44,144 nt of DNA. It comes from Sphaerotilus uruguayifluvii (GTDB taxonomy: Bacteria > Pseudomonadota > Gammaproteobacteria > Burkholderiales > Burkholderiaceae_C). The notes under the pieces are model-generated. The model did no database searches. It was given only the letters and a program-made list of their open reading frames with translations, and was not told the origin of the DNA. The first letter of the stretch is position 1. Every line of letters starts with the position of its first letter. This document shows positions 28,145 through 37,247 of this stretch, piece by piece. The DNA is taken from positions 1 to 44,144 of the forward strand of contig NZ_JABSNM010000028.1 of the NCBI RefSeq assembly GCF_013294065.1, read 5' to 3'. A program made the translations under genes and the position numbers.

Positions 28145-31100
28145 GGGCTGCTTCTCTTGAGGAGTTCATTCAAATCCAGATTCACGCTCGTCACCGCCCA
28201 GTCCGGCTCCCGCGTGAAGGGCCGCCGAATGTAATGCGGCCCGTCCACGCTGTCACCCTCGCCGACCAGCACGATGGCCAGCCAGAACTTGTCCTGCTGG
28301 TTCAGCGCGTAGAGCACTTCGTTCCTGGTCACGGTGATGGTGCTGCTGCCCTTGGCACGGCCCTTCACTTCGATGTGGCGCACCTCGGGAAGGCGGCCGT
28401 TCACGGCCGGCGGGATGGCCGTGATGTCCCAGCCGCACTTCTCGGTCGAAACGTCGATCACCTCGTGGCCCAGGGCACGCTCGGCCGCCATGACGGCCTG
28501 CATCGCCAACTGCTCCACCCGTGAGCGAGCGGCCGCATCAGGACTCCAGCCGGGCTCCCCCCGGCGCTGCATCAGCAGACCGGCCGGAATCACCAGCGCG
28601 CCGCCCACCACCACCGGAGTGGCCGAGACCACATGGCGCTGGGCCAGCAGTTCCTGCTCCCGCGCACGCCTGCGGGCGGAGAGCTCATCGAGGGTGCGCT
28701 GCACGTTCTCCAGTGGCAGGCGCACGTCCTTGCCGGCGGCCTTGTCTTCCCTGAGCTTGATGTAGCGATCCGACCAGTGGTTGATCTCCTTGACCAGCCG
28801 TTCATGCACGGCTGCCAGGGTCTTGTCGATCTGGGCCTCGCGGTGCTGGCGCACCTCGTTGAAATGCTCGGGTGCCAGACGGGCCGAGGCATGAGCCAGA
28901 GCGAGCTGCTCCAGATCACGGGCGATCCACGGTGCGGCCAGCACATCCGGGACGAGCGCCAAGTCTGCCGCGTCAGCAGCCTGCAGATCCAGATGCGGCG
29001 CCCAGCCGGCGTGGATGGCGTGGCCCTGTGGATCGATCTCGACGAACTGCAGCCGGCGCGAAGCGATGCGATCCGGGTCTGCTCCCTCTCGTACCGCGTG
29101 GTCGATGATGAACAGCACCCGGGGTGTCAGCCCGAAGTCGGCCGGATCGATCAGAACGGCCCCCTGCTTGAGCAGGGGGCGGTGACGCTCCAGCATCAGG
29201 TCGGTCACCGCCTGCATCAGCGGATGGGCCGGGTGGATCAGGCTGGCCGTGGCGGCGTTGGGGCGGCCGACCATGCGCACATGGCCCTTCTCGAAGCACA
29301 CACGCTCGTAGCGGCGCAGCACGGGGGCCAGATGGCGGCGGTCGCGGCCGCTGATCTGTCGGTCGCGCTCGCGGATCTCGGCGGGCACGTTGGTGATTTC
29401 CCAGCGGCCGGTCTCGCGGGCGCGCAGGTCGCCACCGAGCTGCTGGAAGGCCTGGCTGAAGAACGCACGGATGAAGTAGGGCTGCAGCTTGCGCGCCTCG
29501 GCCTTTTCCATCTCCTCCTTCAACGCGAACAGACGCCGCGCGTCCATCACCTCATCGCACAGGGCGTTGCGCTGGATGATGGCTTCCAGGTGGGCGGTAT
29601 CCAGGGCTCCATCGACCTGGCGGTGCAGCCGGGCACGCACCTCAGGGTCATCGCCGTAGCGAATGGCGTCGATCAGCAGATCCTTGAGGCTGCGGTCCTC
29701 GAACACCTCGCCCAGGATGTCGAACACGCGCCCCTTGAGCGCCACGCGCTCGATCTCCAGCTTCTCGAACAGGCGTTGGAAAACGGCACCTTCACGCGTC
29801 TCCTTGGCCACCAGGTTCCAGAGATGGCAGACCTCGGTCTGACCGATGCGGTGGATGCGGCCGAAGCGCTGCTCCAGCCGGTTCGGGTTCCACGGCAGGT
29901 CGTAGTTGACCATCAGATTGGCGTTCTGCAGATTCACGCCTTCGCCTGCCGCATCGGTGGCCAGCAGCACACGCACGACTGGATCGTTGCGAAACAGCTC
30001 CTGCACCTGGCGGCGATCCTCGCGCTTGACGCCGCCATGGATCATCACCACCGACTCATCCGTGCCGATCAGGCCGCGGATCTTCACGGCCAGGTAGTTC
30101 AGCGTGTCCTTGTGCTCGGTGAAGATGATGAGCTTGCGCTGGCGGCCGTCGGCGTCTCGCATCTCGGGCGTGTCCTGCAGCAGGCGCGACAGCTCATCCC
30201 ACTTGCGGTCCTGGCTCGAATGCACCACCTGGCGGGCCTGTTCCTCCAGGGACTGCAGGCTGACGATCTCGGCTTGCAATTCGACGAGGGTGCGGGCGGC
30301 AGTCGCCTGATCGACCACGGATTCCTCAAAGGCCTCGTAGTCCTCGGGCGTGAGCGCGTCGGCCGATTCCCAGATGTCCTCGGGTGAGCTGGCCCGCAGA
30401 CTGTCCTCGACAGGCAGCGTTTCCGCCAGGGATCGGCGGGACGAGGCACCACGGGCGCGCAGCGTCTCTTCTTCGACCCGCTGCATCAGACGTGCGCGCC
30501 GCCGCTTGAGCGACTGGTAGATGGCCTCTGGGCTGGAGGCCAGTCGCCGCTGCAGGGAAGTCAGTGCGAAGCCTACCGTGCCTTTGCGACCGCCATCCTG
30601 CAGCTGGTCGGCGCGGTTCATCTCTTCCTTGACGTAGGCCGTGACGCCTTCGTAGAGCGCGCTCTCCAGGCCGGATAGGGTGTAGTTGACCGTGAGTGCC
30701 CGCCGCTCGGGGAACAGCGGCGTGCCGTCAAACTTCAGCAGGTCTTCCTTGACCATGCGCCGCATCAGGTCGGTGACATCGACCTTGTGAGCCTTGTCGC
30801 GGAACTTGCCGTAGAAGCGGTCGGCATCCAGCAGGCTCATGAAAAGCTGGAAGTCCTCTTCCTTGCCGTTGTGCGGCGTGGCGGTCATCAGCAGGAAATG
30901 GCGCGTCGTCGCGCCGAGCAATTCGCCGAGCTGGAAGCGCCGGGTCTTGTTGATCTTGTTGCCGAAATAGTTGGCCGAGAGCTTGTGCGCTTCATCGACC
31001 ACCACCAGGTCCCAGCGTGTCAGGCGCAGCTTGTCCTGCAGTTCAGTGCTGCGCGCCAGCTGATCGACGCGGGCCACCATCAGGTCCGCATCATCGAACG

Positions 31101-31680
31101 CGTTCCCCCGGCTCTGTTCGACCATCTCGCGGCTGAACAGGGTGAAGTCCAGACCGAACTTCTCGGCCATTTCATCCTGCCACTGCTCAACCAGACTGCC
31201 GGGCGCCACGATCAGGACCCGGCGTGCATCAGCCCGCATCAGCAGCTCGCGGATCAGCAGCCCCGCCATGATGGTCTTTCCAGCGCCCGGGTCGTCCGCT
31301 AGAACGTAGCGCAGAGGCTGCCGCGACAGCATCGACTCGTAGACCGCCGTGATCTGGTGCGGCAACGGCTCGACGTTGGAGGTGTGGACCGCCATCATCG
31401 GATCGAACAGGTGCGCCAGATTGATGCGCCAGGCCTCGGTGGCCAGCTTGAACGATTCCCCCGGAGCATCGAAAGCCCAGGGGCGTCCGGATGTGGCGAC
31501 GGACAAGTTCGGCTCATCTGCGCGGAAGAGCAGTTGCTCCACCAGCTTTCCCCCCGGCTCGCTGAAATAGACCGTGATCGAGTCAGGTCCCGCAGGCCGT
31601 GTGAACAGCACGGAGATGACTCGATCAGGAACGATTCCGTTGATCGCCAGATCCGTCTTGATGTCTTCCAGCTTCAGCAT
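28135..31680 (-). CDS. Snf2-like helicase with C-terminal DUF3883-like domain
   Basis: This 1,181-residue SF2 helicase has Walker [13 protein letters not shown] (129-140), a DEAH box VVVDEAHKL (227-234) and SAT-like [13 protein letters not shown]. Its second RecA domain has [23 protein letters not shown] and [12 protein letters not shown]. The last part of about 100 residues contains RHIEVKGR and ...TRNEVLYAL, a DUF3883-like region that resembles a restriction-endonuclease (PD-(D/E)xK) fold by its ExK. Large helicases of this type accompany DUF1156/DUF499 genes in defence islands. It is the first gene of the leftward operon, so its 5' region carries the promoter. The ATG at 31680 lacks a strong ribosome site. 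Confidence 0.87.
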   Translation of the reverse strand: MLKLEDIKTDLAINGIVPDRVISVLFTRPAGPDSITVYFSEPGGKLVEQLLFRADEPNLSVATSGRPWAFDAPGESFKLATEAWRINLAHLFDPMMAVHTSNVEPLPHQITAVYESMLSRQPLRYVLADDPGAGKTIMAGLLIRELLMRADARRVLIVAPGSLVEQWQDEMAEKFGLDFTLFSREMVEQSRGNAFDDADLMVARVDQLARSTELQDKLRLTRWDLVVVDEAHKLSANYFGNKINKTRRFQLGELLGATTRHFLLMTATPHNGKEEDFQLFMSLLDADRFYGKFRDKAHKVDVTDLMRRMVKEDLLKFDGTPLFPERRALTVNYTLSGLESALYEGVTAYVKEEMNRADQLQDGGRKGTVGFALTSLQRRLASSPEAIYQSLKRRRARLMQRVEEETLRARGASSRRSLAETLPVEDSLRASSPEDIWESADALTPEDYEAFEESVVDQATAARTLVELQAEIVSLQSLEEQARQVVHSSQDRKWDELSRLLQDTPEMRDADGRQRKLIIFTEHKDTLNYLAVKIRGLIGTDESVVMIHGGVKREDRRQVQELFRNDPVVRVLLATDAAGEGVNLQNANLMVNYDLPWNPNRLEQRFGRIHRIGQTEVCHLWNLVAKETREGAVFQRLFEKLEIERVALKGRVFDILGEVFEDRSLKDLLIDAIRYGDDPEVRARLHRQVDGALDTAHLEAIIQRNALCDEVMDARRLFALKEEMEKAEARKLQPYFIRAFFSQAFQQLGGDLRARETGRWEITNVPAEIRERDRQISGRDRRHLAPVLRRYERVCFEKGHVRMVGRPNAATASLIHPAHPLMQAVTDLMLERHRPLLKQGAVLIDPADFGLTPRVLFIIDHAVREGADPDRIASRRLQFVEIDPQGHAIHAGWAPHLDLQAADAADLALVPDVLAAPWIARDLEQLALAHASARLAPEHFNEVRQHREAQIDKTLAAVHERLVKEINHWSDRYIKLREDKAAGKDVRLPLENVQRTLDELSARRRAREQELLAQRHVVSATPVVVGGALVIPAGLLMQRRGEPGWSPDAAARSRVEQLAMQAVMAAERALGHEVIDVSTEKCGWDITAIPPAVNGRLPEVRHIEVKGRAKGSSTITVTRNEVLYALNQQDKFWLAIVLVGEGDSVDGPHYIRRPFTREPDWAVTSVNLDLNELLKRSSPCA

Positions 31681-32049
31681 GTCGTCGTTTGCATGTCCAG
31701 GCGGCCAAGGTCTTCCTCTGATTCCTGGGCTCAGGCTTCATCTTGCCCTGCCAAGCCAACAAGCCCGTCCGCCTCGATGTGACTTTTTGCCCAAGGACAG
31801 CTGAGCTGATTGAGCACGCTCACCCGGTAAGCCGGCAGATCCCTGCTGCGGAAGACGGCACCTTCACCAGGAATTCCCCTCCAGAAATTTCCAGTCCCAT
31901 ATCACCGTGGGGAGAGGGCCCAGCCATGCTGGCCCGCTCGAATTGCTGCGGCTCGCTCCATCGGCGCCGGCTCAGGTCCTTGAGATCAGAGCCGGCGCTG
32001 TGCTTTGGAGTGCCGTGTCCTTGAGCCTTTTCCCTGAGGAGATCCTGTC
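31681..32049. other. 369-bp divergent intergenic region with two hairpins
   Basis: This stretch separates the leftward defence operon from the rightward plasmid block and must carry both promoters. No clear -35/-10 pair was found. It contains an imperfect GGGCCC-AGC/GCT-GGCCC hairpin near 31916-31936 and the strong hairpin listed at 31964-31998. No convincing gene is seen. Confidence 0.5.
31964..31998. repeat. 10-bp inverted repeat hairpin in the divergent region
   Basis: GCGCCGGCTC (31964-31973) and GAGCCGGCGC (31989-31998) pair perfectly around a 15-nt loop. No T-run follows. It lies 51 bp before the start at 32050 and could act in the 5' leader of that gene. Confidence 0.5.
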
Positions 32050-32349
32050 ATGCAACGGGCTTGTCCTGTCTGTCATTCGATCCACCTGCTGCCCCGCGAC
32101 ACCGCCGAGCGCGTGGGCGGCTCCATCGGCCTGCTCGCGGGCCTGGCCGGCGGCCTGAGCGGCGCCTTGCGCGGCATCGTGGTCGGCCTGCCCGAGGGGC
32201 CTGCCGGCATGGTGCTGGGCGCCCTGGTGGGCGCAGCCATGGGCTGCGGCCTGGGTGCCAGCGCCGGCGAGACCGTCGACGAGCGGCTGCTGGGCAACTG
32301 GGAGTGTGGCTTCTGCGGCCATGTCTTCCGGAGCTCGAGCGCTGCCTGA
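32050..32349 (+). CDS. small zinc-ribbon/glycine-zipper protein
   Basis: This 99-residue protein starts at 32050 after GAGGAGAT. Two Cys pairs, CPVC near the N-terminus (residues 5-8) and CGFC near the C-terminus (about 86-89), could bind one zinc ion. Between them lies a long Gly/Ala/Leu stretch (GGSIGLLAGLAGGLSGALRG, then VLGALVGAAMGCGLGASAG) that looks like one or two glycine-zipper membrane helices. The function is unknown. Related small proteins can sit beside DUF932 genes on plasmids and integrative elements. Strong hairpins separate it from the next gene. Confidence 0.7.
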   Translation: MQRACPVCHSIHLLPRDTAERVGGSIGLLAGLAGGLSGALRGIVVGLPEGPAGMVLGALVGAAMGCGLGASAGETVDERLLGNWECGFCGHVFRSSSAA

Positions 32350-32378
32350 GGCCCTCGGCCTCCCGCCAGTTCTCCCTC

Positions 32379-32398
32379 TGCCCCCCGCGCGGGGGGCA
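32379..32398 (+). repeat. perfect 20-bp GC palindrome after the small protein gene
   Basis: TGCCCCCCGC directly followed by its complement GCGGGGGGCA (32379-32398), 30 bp after the stop at 32349. Pyrimidine-rich sequence but no clean T-run follows. It may stall transcription or protect an mRNA end. Confidence 0.5.
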
Positions 32399-32432
32399 TC
32401 GTCCCTTCCTTTCGTTCCCTGTCTTGCCTTTC

Positions 32433-32487
32433 GGGCCGCCTTCGTCTTCGTGAGCTCCTGCGCTCGCGAAGGCGAGGCGGCCCTTTT
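32433..32487 (+). terminator. long hairpin with T-run before the DUF932 gene
   Basis: GGGCCGCC (32433-32440) pairs with GGCGGCCC (32476-32483), extended by inner CTTCG/CGAAG pairing, and TTTT follows at 32484-32487. It lies between the small protein gene and DUF932, so it would separate their transcripts or act as an attenuator. Confidence 0.6.
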
Positions 32488-32519
32488 GCTGTGACCTCAC
32501 CCCCTTCGGAGATTTCCCC

Positions 32520-33488
32520 ATGGCACACCTCATCGAACAGATGGCCTACGTCGGCGACACCCCCTGGCACGGCCTGGGCAACGAACTGCCCGCCCGCCAG
32601 CCCATCGAAGTCTGGGCCGAGCGGGCGGGCATGAACTGGACCATCGAGCAGGCCCCGGTGCAGTACGTCGTCAGGCAGTCCGGCTCCTTGAGCGAGATCT
32701 GCGCCTTCGACGACCAGAAGGTGCTCTTTCGCAGCGACACCAAGGCGCCGCTGTCGGTGGTGGGCAACCGCTACCACGTCGTGCAGCCGCGCGAGGTGCT
32801 GGAGTTCTACCGCGACCTCACCGAGGTCTCCGGCTTCGAGCTGGAGACGGCCGGCGTGCTGAAGTCGGGCAAGAAGTTCTGGGCGCTGGCGCGCACTGGC
32901 CAGGAAAGCGCCCTCAAGGGCACCGACCTGGTCAAGGGCTACCTGCTGCTGGCCACCTCCTGCGACGGCACCCTGGCCACCACCGCCACGCCCACCACCG
33001 TGCGGGTGGTCTGCCACAACACCCTGTCGATCGCGATCCAGGGCGCCACCGGCGCCATCAAGGTGCCGCACAACACCAGCTTCGACGCCCAGGCGGTCAA
33101 GCGTCAGCTCGGCATCGCCGTCACCCAGTGGGACGGATTCATGTACCGCATGCGCACCCTGGCCGAGCGCAAGGTCAGGAGCCATGAGGCGATGAACTAC
33201 TTCCTCAAGGTGCTGTGCCAGACCGACGTCACCAGCGACAGCGCGCAGGGCCTCAGCAACGAGCGTGCGCTCAAGAAGGTCCAGGCCCTCTACGACGGTC
33301 AGGGCCGGGGCGCCGAGCTCACCGCGGCCAAGGGCACGGCCTGGGGCCTGCTCAACGCCGTCACCGAGTTCGTCGACCACGAGCGCCGGGCGCGCAGCAC
33401 CGAGTACCGGCTTGACTCGGCCTGGTTCGGCCAGGGCGCGGCGCTCAAGCAGCGCGCGCTCGACCAGGCCCTGCAGCTGGTGGCCTGA
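32520..33488 (+). CDS. DUF932-family protein
   Basis: This 322-residue protein begins MAHLIEQMAYVGDTPWHGLG, the conserved start of DUF932 (phage/plasmid-like TIGR03299) proteins. Later blocks KAPLSVVGNRYHVVQPREVL, TPTTVRVVCHNTLSIA and AKGTAWGLLNAVTEFVDHER also fit. Family members are common on plasmids, phages and integrative elements next to recombination genes; the biochemical function is not settled. The start at 32520 has GGAG eight bases upstream. It leads a three-gene rightward block with the YqaJ nuclease and the Cys-cluster protein. Confidence 0.88.
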   Translation: MAHLIEQMAYVGDTPWHGLGNELPARQPIEVWAERAGMNWTIEQAPVQYVVRQSGSLSEICAFDDQKVLFRSDTKAPLSVVGNRYHVVQPREVLEFYRDLTEVSGFELETAGVLKSGKKFWALARTGQESALKGTDLVKGYLLLATSCDGTLATTATPTTVRVVCHNTLSIAIQGATGAIKVPHNTSFDAQAVKRQLGIAVTQWDGFMYRMRTLAERKVRSHEAMNYFLKVLCQTDVTSDSAQGLSNERALKKVQALYDGQGRGAELTAAKGTAWGLLNAVTEFVDHERRARSTEYRLDSAWFGQGAALKQRALDQALQLVA

Positions 33489-33529
33489 AAACGCGCCACG
33501 CCTCTCTCCCCCTTCCACGAAAGCCTTCC

Positions 33530-34558
33530 ATGACCCTTTGCGACACCTCGATCCCGAGCGGCGCGCTGCGCCGCGTTCCCCGCGCGGGCACGGCCGTGCG
33601 GCTGGCGCGCACCACCGGCATGAGCCGGGCCGAATGGCTGCAGGTGCGCCGCAGCGGCATCGGCAGCTCGGACGCGGCGGCGGCCGTCGGCCTGAGCCCG
33701 TACTGCTCGCCCCTGGCGCTCTGGCTGGAGAAGACCGGCCAGGGCGAGGCCTTGCCCCGGCCCGACCCGGACGACATGGACAGCCCCGCCTACTGGGGCA
33801 CCGTACTGGAAAGCCTGGTGGCACGCCAGTACACCCGCCGCACCGGTCGGCAGGTGCGGCGCGTCAACGCCGTGCTGCAGCATGCCCGGCACCCCTGGAT
33901 GCTCGCCAACCTCGACCGCGAGGTCATCGGCTCGCCCGAGGTCCAGATCCTCGAGTGCAAGACCGCCGGGCTGCATGGCGCGCGGCTCTGGAAGGACGGC
34001 GTGCCCGAGCATGTGCAGCTGCAGGTCATGCACCAGCTCGCCGTCACCGGCCACCGGGCGGCCGACGTGGCGGTGCTCCTGTGCGGGCAGGAGCTCCAGA
34101 TCCACCGCATCGAGCGCGACGAGCCGCTCATCGAGCGCCTCATCGCCCTGGAGGCGGCCTTCTGGGCCCAGGTGCAGCAGCGTCGGCCCCCGCCCACCGA
34201 TGGCTCCGACTCCTGTGCGCAGGCCCTCAAGGCGCTGTACCCGCGCAGCACCGAGCAGACCCTGGACCTGCGCCAGGACTTTGAGGGCAGCCAGGCCTTT
34301 CGGGAACTGCTGCAGGTGCGCCGCACCCTCGAGTCCATCCAGCAGCGCGAGGCCGAGCTCAAGCACCTGCTGCAGTCGCGGCTGGCCCAGGCCACCCGGG
34401 CCGTCTTCGACGACGGCGCCATCAGCTGGAAAAGCAGCCAGGACCGCCTCGAGCTCGATGTGGCCGCGCTGCTCAAGGACCAGCCCGAGCTCCTGCAGCG
34501 CTATGGCGCGACGCGCAGCGGCACGCGCCGCTTTCTGGTCCAGCCCCGGCGCGAATGA
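33530..34558 (+). CDS. YqaJ-like (lambda-exonuclease family) recombination nuclease
   Basis: This 342-residue protein has a YqaJ domain at about residues 30-200: EWLQVRRSGIGSSDAAAAVG, the middle ANLDREVIGSPEVQILECK (Asp...ExK nuclease residues near 130-142) and the helix VQLQVMHQLAVTGHRAADVA. Such nucleases resect DNA ends for single-strand annealing recombination. The C-terminal region (about 230-342) has a coiled stretch with VRRTLESIQQREAELKHLLQ, absent in minimal phage exonucleases. It starts 41 bp after DUF932; no strong ribosome site is seen. No Beta/RecT-type annealing protein was recognised next to it. Confidence 0.87.
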   Translation: MTLCDTSIPSGALRRVPRAGTAVRLARTTGMSRAEWLQVRRSGIGSSDAAAAVGLSPYCSPLALWLEKTGQGEALPRPDPDDMDSPAYWGTVLESLVARQYTRRTGRQVRRVNAVLQHARHPWMLANLDREVIGSPEVQILECKTAGLHGARLWKDGVPEHVQLQVMHQLAVTGHRAADVAVLLCGQELQIHRIERDEPLIERLIALEAAFWAQVQQRRPPPTDGSDSCAQALKALYPRSTEQTLDLRQDFEGSQAFRELLQVRRTLESIQQREAELKHLLQSRLAQATRAVFDDGAISWKSSQDRLELDVAALLKDQPELLQRYGATRSGTRRFLVQPRRE

Positions 34559-34636
34559 GCCCGCCGGAGCTGGGCATGCCTGTCCGGGCGCGTGGGCCTC
34601 ACCGCCCGGGCGCCTTTCACCTTCTGGAGACCGACC

Positions 34637-35557
34637 ATGATCAAGGGCCTGGCCCTGACCCCGCCCGTCATCGGGCGCCTCTCGATCGGCCGGGTGGTCG
34701 AGAAGAACGGCAAGCGCCTGCCGGAGAAGGATGACGAGTTCACCCTCACCAGCCAGATCCAGGGCCGCGACGGCTGGGTGCCGCACCCGCTCGATGAGGT
34801 CCTGCGCCAGGCCAGCCCCGGCCAGGCCAAGCTGCGCAGCCTGCCGGTGCAGCTGCTCTTCAACGACCCCGCCCTGAACCTGCGCGTGCACTACACCCAG
34901 TTCGACCGCAGCAGCGGCCGGCCCGTGTGCGTGGGCAACGGCGAGAGCTGCCGGCGCCTGGGCAGCGAAGGCGTGCAGCAGCTGCCCTGCCCGGGGCCGC
35001 TCGCCTGCGAACGCGCCCAGGGCGGAGCCTGCAAGCCCTACGGGCGGCTGCATGTGCACATCGGCGAGGACGACGAACTGGGCACCTTCGTGCTGCGCAC
35101 CACCGGCTTCAACAGCATCCGCACCCTGGCCACCCGCCAGCAGTACCTGCAGGCCCTCTCGGGCGACCGCCTGGCCTGCCTGCCGCTGGAGCTGCGCCTG
35201 CGCGGCAAGTCCACCCAGCAGTCGCACCGCACGCCGATCTACTACGTCGACCTGGTGGTGCGCCAGGGCCTGAGCCTCACCCAGGCCCTCGCACAGGCCC
35301 GTGAGCTGCAGCAGGCCCGCCAGGCCGCCGGATTCGACCAGCAGGCCCTGGACGAGGCCGCGCGGCTCGGCTACGCCCAGAGCGCCTTCGAGGAGTCCGA
35401 GGAAGAGGGCGCCGCGGTCGTGGAGGAGTTCTATCCGGATGCGAGCGAGCCGCCCCTGGCGCCCGCGCCGAGCCCACCGGCTCGCCGGTCGCTGACAGAG
35501 CGGCTGGGCGAGCGCATCGAGGCGCGAACACGGCCCGGCGCACCGGCCGCCATGTGA
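34637..35557 (+). CDS. Cys-cluster plasmid/ICE protein, possibly gp3-like
   Basis: This 306-residue protein starts at 34637 after TCTGGAGA. A conserved N-terminal block (IKGLALTPPVIGRLSIGRVV) is followed by a probable metal site with five cysteines between residues 99 and 134 (RPVCVGNGESCRR, LPCPGPLACERAQGGACKPYG). Then comes LRTTGFNSIRTLATRQQYLQ. Similar proteins are annotated as hydrolase or metal-binding, or as recombination-directionality-factor-like; neither activity is proven. The C-terminus is acidic and Pro-rich. It is the last gene of the DUF932 block, directly before an intrinsic terminator. Confidence 0.7.
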   Translation: MIKGLALTPPVIGRLSIGRVVEKNGKRLPEKDDEFTLTSQIQGRDGWVPHPLDEVLRQASPGQAKLRSLPVQLLFNDPALNLRVHYTQFDRSSGRPVCVGNGESCRRLGSEGVQQLPCPGPLACERAQGGACKPYGRLHVHIGEDDELGTFVLRTTGFNSIRTLATRQQYLQALSGDRLACLPLELRLRGKSTQQSHRTPIYYVDLVVRQGLSLTQALAQARELQQARQAAGFDQQALDEAARLGYAQSAFEESEEEGAAVVEEFYPDASEPPLAPAPSPPARRSLTERLGERIEARTRPGAPAAM

Positions 35558-35576
35558 CCCAAGCCGGTTCATCCAC

Positions 35577-35646
35577 CCCCGCCGGTCTGGCGTCCGCGCC
35601 GCCTGCTGCGGGCGGTGGGGACGCCAGGCGGGGCCCTTCTTTTTTG
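35577..35646 (+). terminator. rho-independent terminator of the DUF932 block
   Basis: CCCCGCC and TGGCGTCC in the left arm (from 35577) pair with GGACGCCA and GGCGGGG in the right arm (to 35633), and a T-rich run (TTCTTTTTT, to 35645) follows. It begins about 20 bp after the stop at 35557. Confidence 0.85.
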
Positions 35647-35730
35647 TCGTCTTGCCGCCGAGCTTGTGACCATCCGATCTCACCGATCTGCACGCCGCAG
35701 CCGCAATCGTCGACAATTGCGCCTTGATCA

Positions 35731-35749
35731 GTACGGCAATCTGCCGTAC
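35731..35749. promoter_or_regulatory. operator palindrome of the toxin-antitoxin operon
   Basis: GTACGGCA (35731-35738), ATC, TGCCGTAC (35742-35749) form a perfect inverted repeat 23 bp before the antitoxin start. A possible promoter, TTGATC (35724) with TACTTT (35746), overlaps it. This fits autorepression by the ribbon-helix-helix antitoxin. Confidence 0.65.
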
Positions 35750-35772
35750 TTTCGAGCCAGGAGGACACAAGC

Positions 35773-36054
35773 ATGCCCGCAGCCAGCACCACGGCGCGTC
35801 TCGAAGCCCGCATCAGCACCGATCTGCATGCGATGCTCAAGCGTGCCGCCGAACTTCAGGGCCGCACCATGACCGACTTCGTGGTGTCCGCCGTGCAAGA
35901 CGCGGCACAACGCGCCATCGAGCAAGCCGAAGTCATGCGCTTGTCGCTGGCCGATCAGGACTGTTTCGCGCAAGCCCTGCTGTCGCCGCCGACACCCGCG
36001 CCGGCGCTGGAACGTGCCTTCGCCCGCCGTCGCAAGCTCCTGCGCGCTGAATGA
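35773..36054 (+). CDS. DUF1778 (TacA-like) antitoxin
   Basis: The 93-residue protein begins with the ribbon-helix-helix pattern TARLEARISTDLHAMLKRAA then GRTMTDFVVSAV, typical of DUF1778 antitoxins. The C-terminal tail (LSLADQDCFAQALLSPPTPA) is the usual toxin-wrapping segment. It binds its own operator and neutralises the acetyltransferase toxin encoded next, with which it overlaps by 4 bp (ATGA). AGGAGG precedes the start. Confidence 0.9.
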   Translation: MPAASTTARLEARISTDLHAMLKRAAELQGRTMTDFVVSAVQDAAQRAIEQAEVMRLSLADQDCFAQALLSPPTPAPALERAFARRRKLLRAE

Positions 36055-36548
36055 GTGGCGCCCCGTTCCGGCTTGCGCTGCTCGATGGGGCCCATGATCG
36101 CGCCGGCTTCTGCAGCGATTCGGAGCCGCTGAATCGCTACCTGCGCGAGCAAGCCACCCAGGCCATGCGCCGCCGCGTGGCGGCCTGCTTCGTGGCCTTG
36201 GCCGAGGGGCCGCGCATCGCGGGCTACTACACCCTGGCATCGGCCAGCCTCCTGCTGGCCGATCTTCCCGTCAGCACCAGCAAGAAGCTGCCGCGCTATC
36301 CGACCGTGCCCGCCGTGCGCATGGGCCGCTTGGCCGTCGATCAGGCCTTCAAAGGGCAGGGGCTGGGCTGCGCGCTGCTGGCCGATGCGCTCGACCGTGC
36401 CGCCCGTTCGGAGATCGCCGCTTTTGCCCTGATGGTGGACGCCAAGGACGAGACGGCCGTGGCGTTCTACCGGCATCACGGCTTCATCGCCTTGCCAGAC
36501 TCGCCGCTGACCTTGTTCCTGCCGCTGGCAACGGTCCAGCGTTCTTGA
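36051..36548 (+). CDS. GNAT-family (TacT-like) acetyltransferase toxin
   Basis: This 165-residue GNAT protein has FCSDSEPLNRYLREQA (the LNxYL pattern of this toxin class), then AGYYTLASAS and the acetyl-CoA loop RLAVDQAFKGQGLGCALLAD. The closing block FYRHHGFIALPDSPLTLFLPL is also typical. TacT-type toxins acetylate charged tRNAs and halt translation. It forms an operon with the DUF1778 antitoxin, a frequent plasmid stability pair. The length is as usual. Confidence 0.88.
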   Translation: MSGAPFRLALLDGAHDRAGFCSDSEPLNRYLREQATQAMRRRVAACFVALAEGPRIAGYYTLASASLLLADLPVSTSKKLPRYPTVPAVRMGRLAVDQAFKGQGLGCALLADALDRAARSEIAAFALMVDAKDETAVAFYRHHGFIALPDSPLTLFLPLATVQRS

Positions 36549-36683
36549 ACGCTCGCCGCGCCTGACCGTTTGATCCGAGAACGGCTCTCGTGCCAGGCGG
36601 CTCTGGGAGCGATCCCTGCGCCACCCGACTCCAGACGAGGCCCATCCCGTTCTCCTGCATCAGGCGTCCCGTCTGCGTCCCTG

Positions 36684-37151
36684 TCAGAGCCCCAGCTCGC
36701 TCAGGCCCGGATGCTCATCGGGCCGGCGGCCCAGGGGCCAGAAGAACCGACGATCGGCCTGGGCGATGGGCAGGTCGTTGATGCTGGCGAAGCGCCGCGC
36801 CATCAGCCCCTGCGCAGTGAACTCCCAGTTCTCGTTGCCGTAGGAGCGAAACCACTGGCCCGAGTCGTCATGCCACTCGTAGGCGAAGCGCACCGCGATG
36901 CGCTCGGCCGACCAGGCCCACAGCTCCTTGATCAGCCGGTAGTCCAGCTCGCGCGCCCACTTGCGCTCCAGAAAGCCCTGCACCTGCGCCCGGCCCACCG
37001 GGAACTCCGCCCGGTTGCGCCAGCGCGTGTCCTCGGTATAGACCTGCACCACCCGGGCAGGATCGCGCGAGTTCCAGGCGTCTTCAGCCAGCCGCACCTT
37101 CTGGCGGGCCGAGTCTTCGGTGAAGGGGGGCAGGGGGGGCTTGAGGTCCAT
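36684..37151 (-). CDS. DUF1348 / nuclear-transport-factor-2-like protein
   Basis: This 155-residue protein of the NTF2-like fold has [57 protein letters not shown] and [12 protein letters not shown], all conserved in DUF1348. The biochemical role is unknown; small-molecule binding is likely. The start at 37151 follows AGGAGCT. It is divergent from the TetR gene, with two palindromic operators between, so it is probably repressed by that regulator and induced by a ligand. Confidence 0.85.
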   Translation of the reverse strand: MDLKPPLPPFTEDSARQKVRLAEDAWNSRDPARVVQVYTEDTRWRNRAEFPVGRAQVQGFLERKWARELDYRLIKELWAWSAERIAVRFAYEWHDDSGQWFRSYGNENWEFTAQGLMARRFASINDLPIAQADRRFFWPLGRRPDEHPGLSELGL

Positions 37152-37181
37152 CGGAGCTCCTGGGGGTTGGGCAACAGCAGG

Positions 37182-37238
37182 GTAGACAGATCTGTCTACA
37201 TGGACCCAGTGTAAGGCCGAGTAGACAGCTCTGTCTAC
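37182..37238. promoter_or_regulatory. twin 18-bp TetR operators
   Basis: GTAGACAGATCTGTCTAC (37182-37199, perfect palindrome) and GTAGACAGCTCTGTCTAC (37221-37238, one centre pair off) lie 39 bp apart, centre to centre, in the 96-bp gap between the divergent DUF1348 and tetR genes. Each lies close to one start, so both promoters could be repressed. Confidence 0.85.
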
Positions 37239-37247
37239 AATCCGGCC

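Noticed and set aside
28633-30387. 584-codon plus-strand frame opposite the helicase
   Set aside because: Shadow frame; all helicase motifs are on the other strand.
32073-33824. 583-codon minus-strand frame
   Set aside because: Antisense shadow over the small protein, DUF932 and YqaJ genes, with no family resemblance.
33299-35770. 823-codon minus-strand frame across DUF932, YqaJ and the Cys-cluster gene
   Set aside because: Antisense shadow of three well-supported genes.
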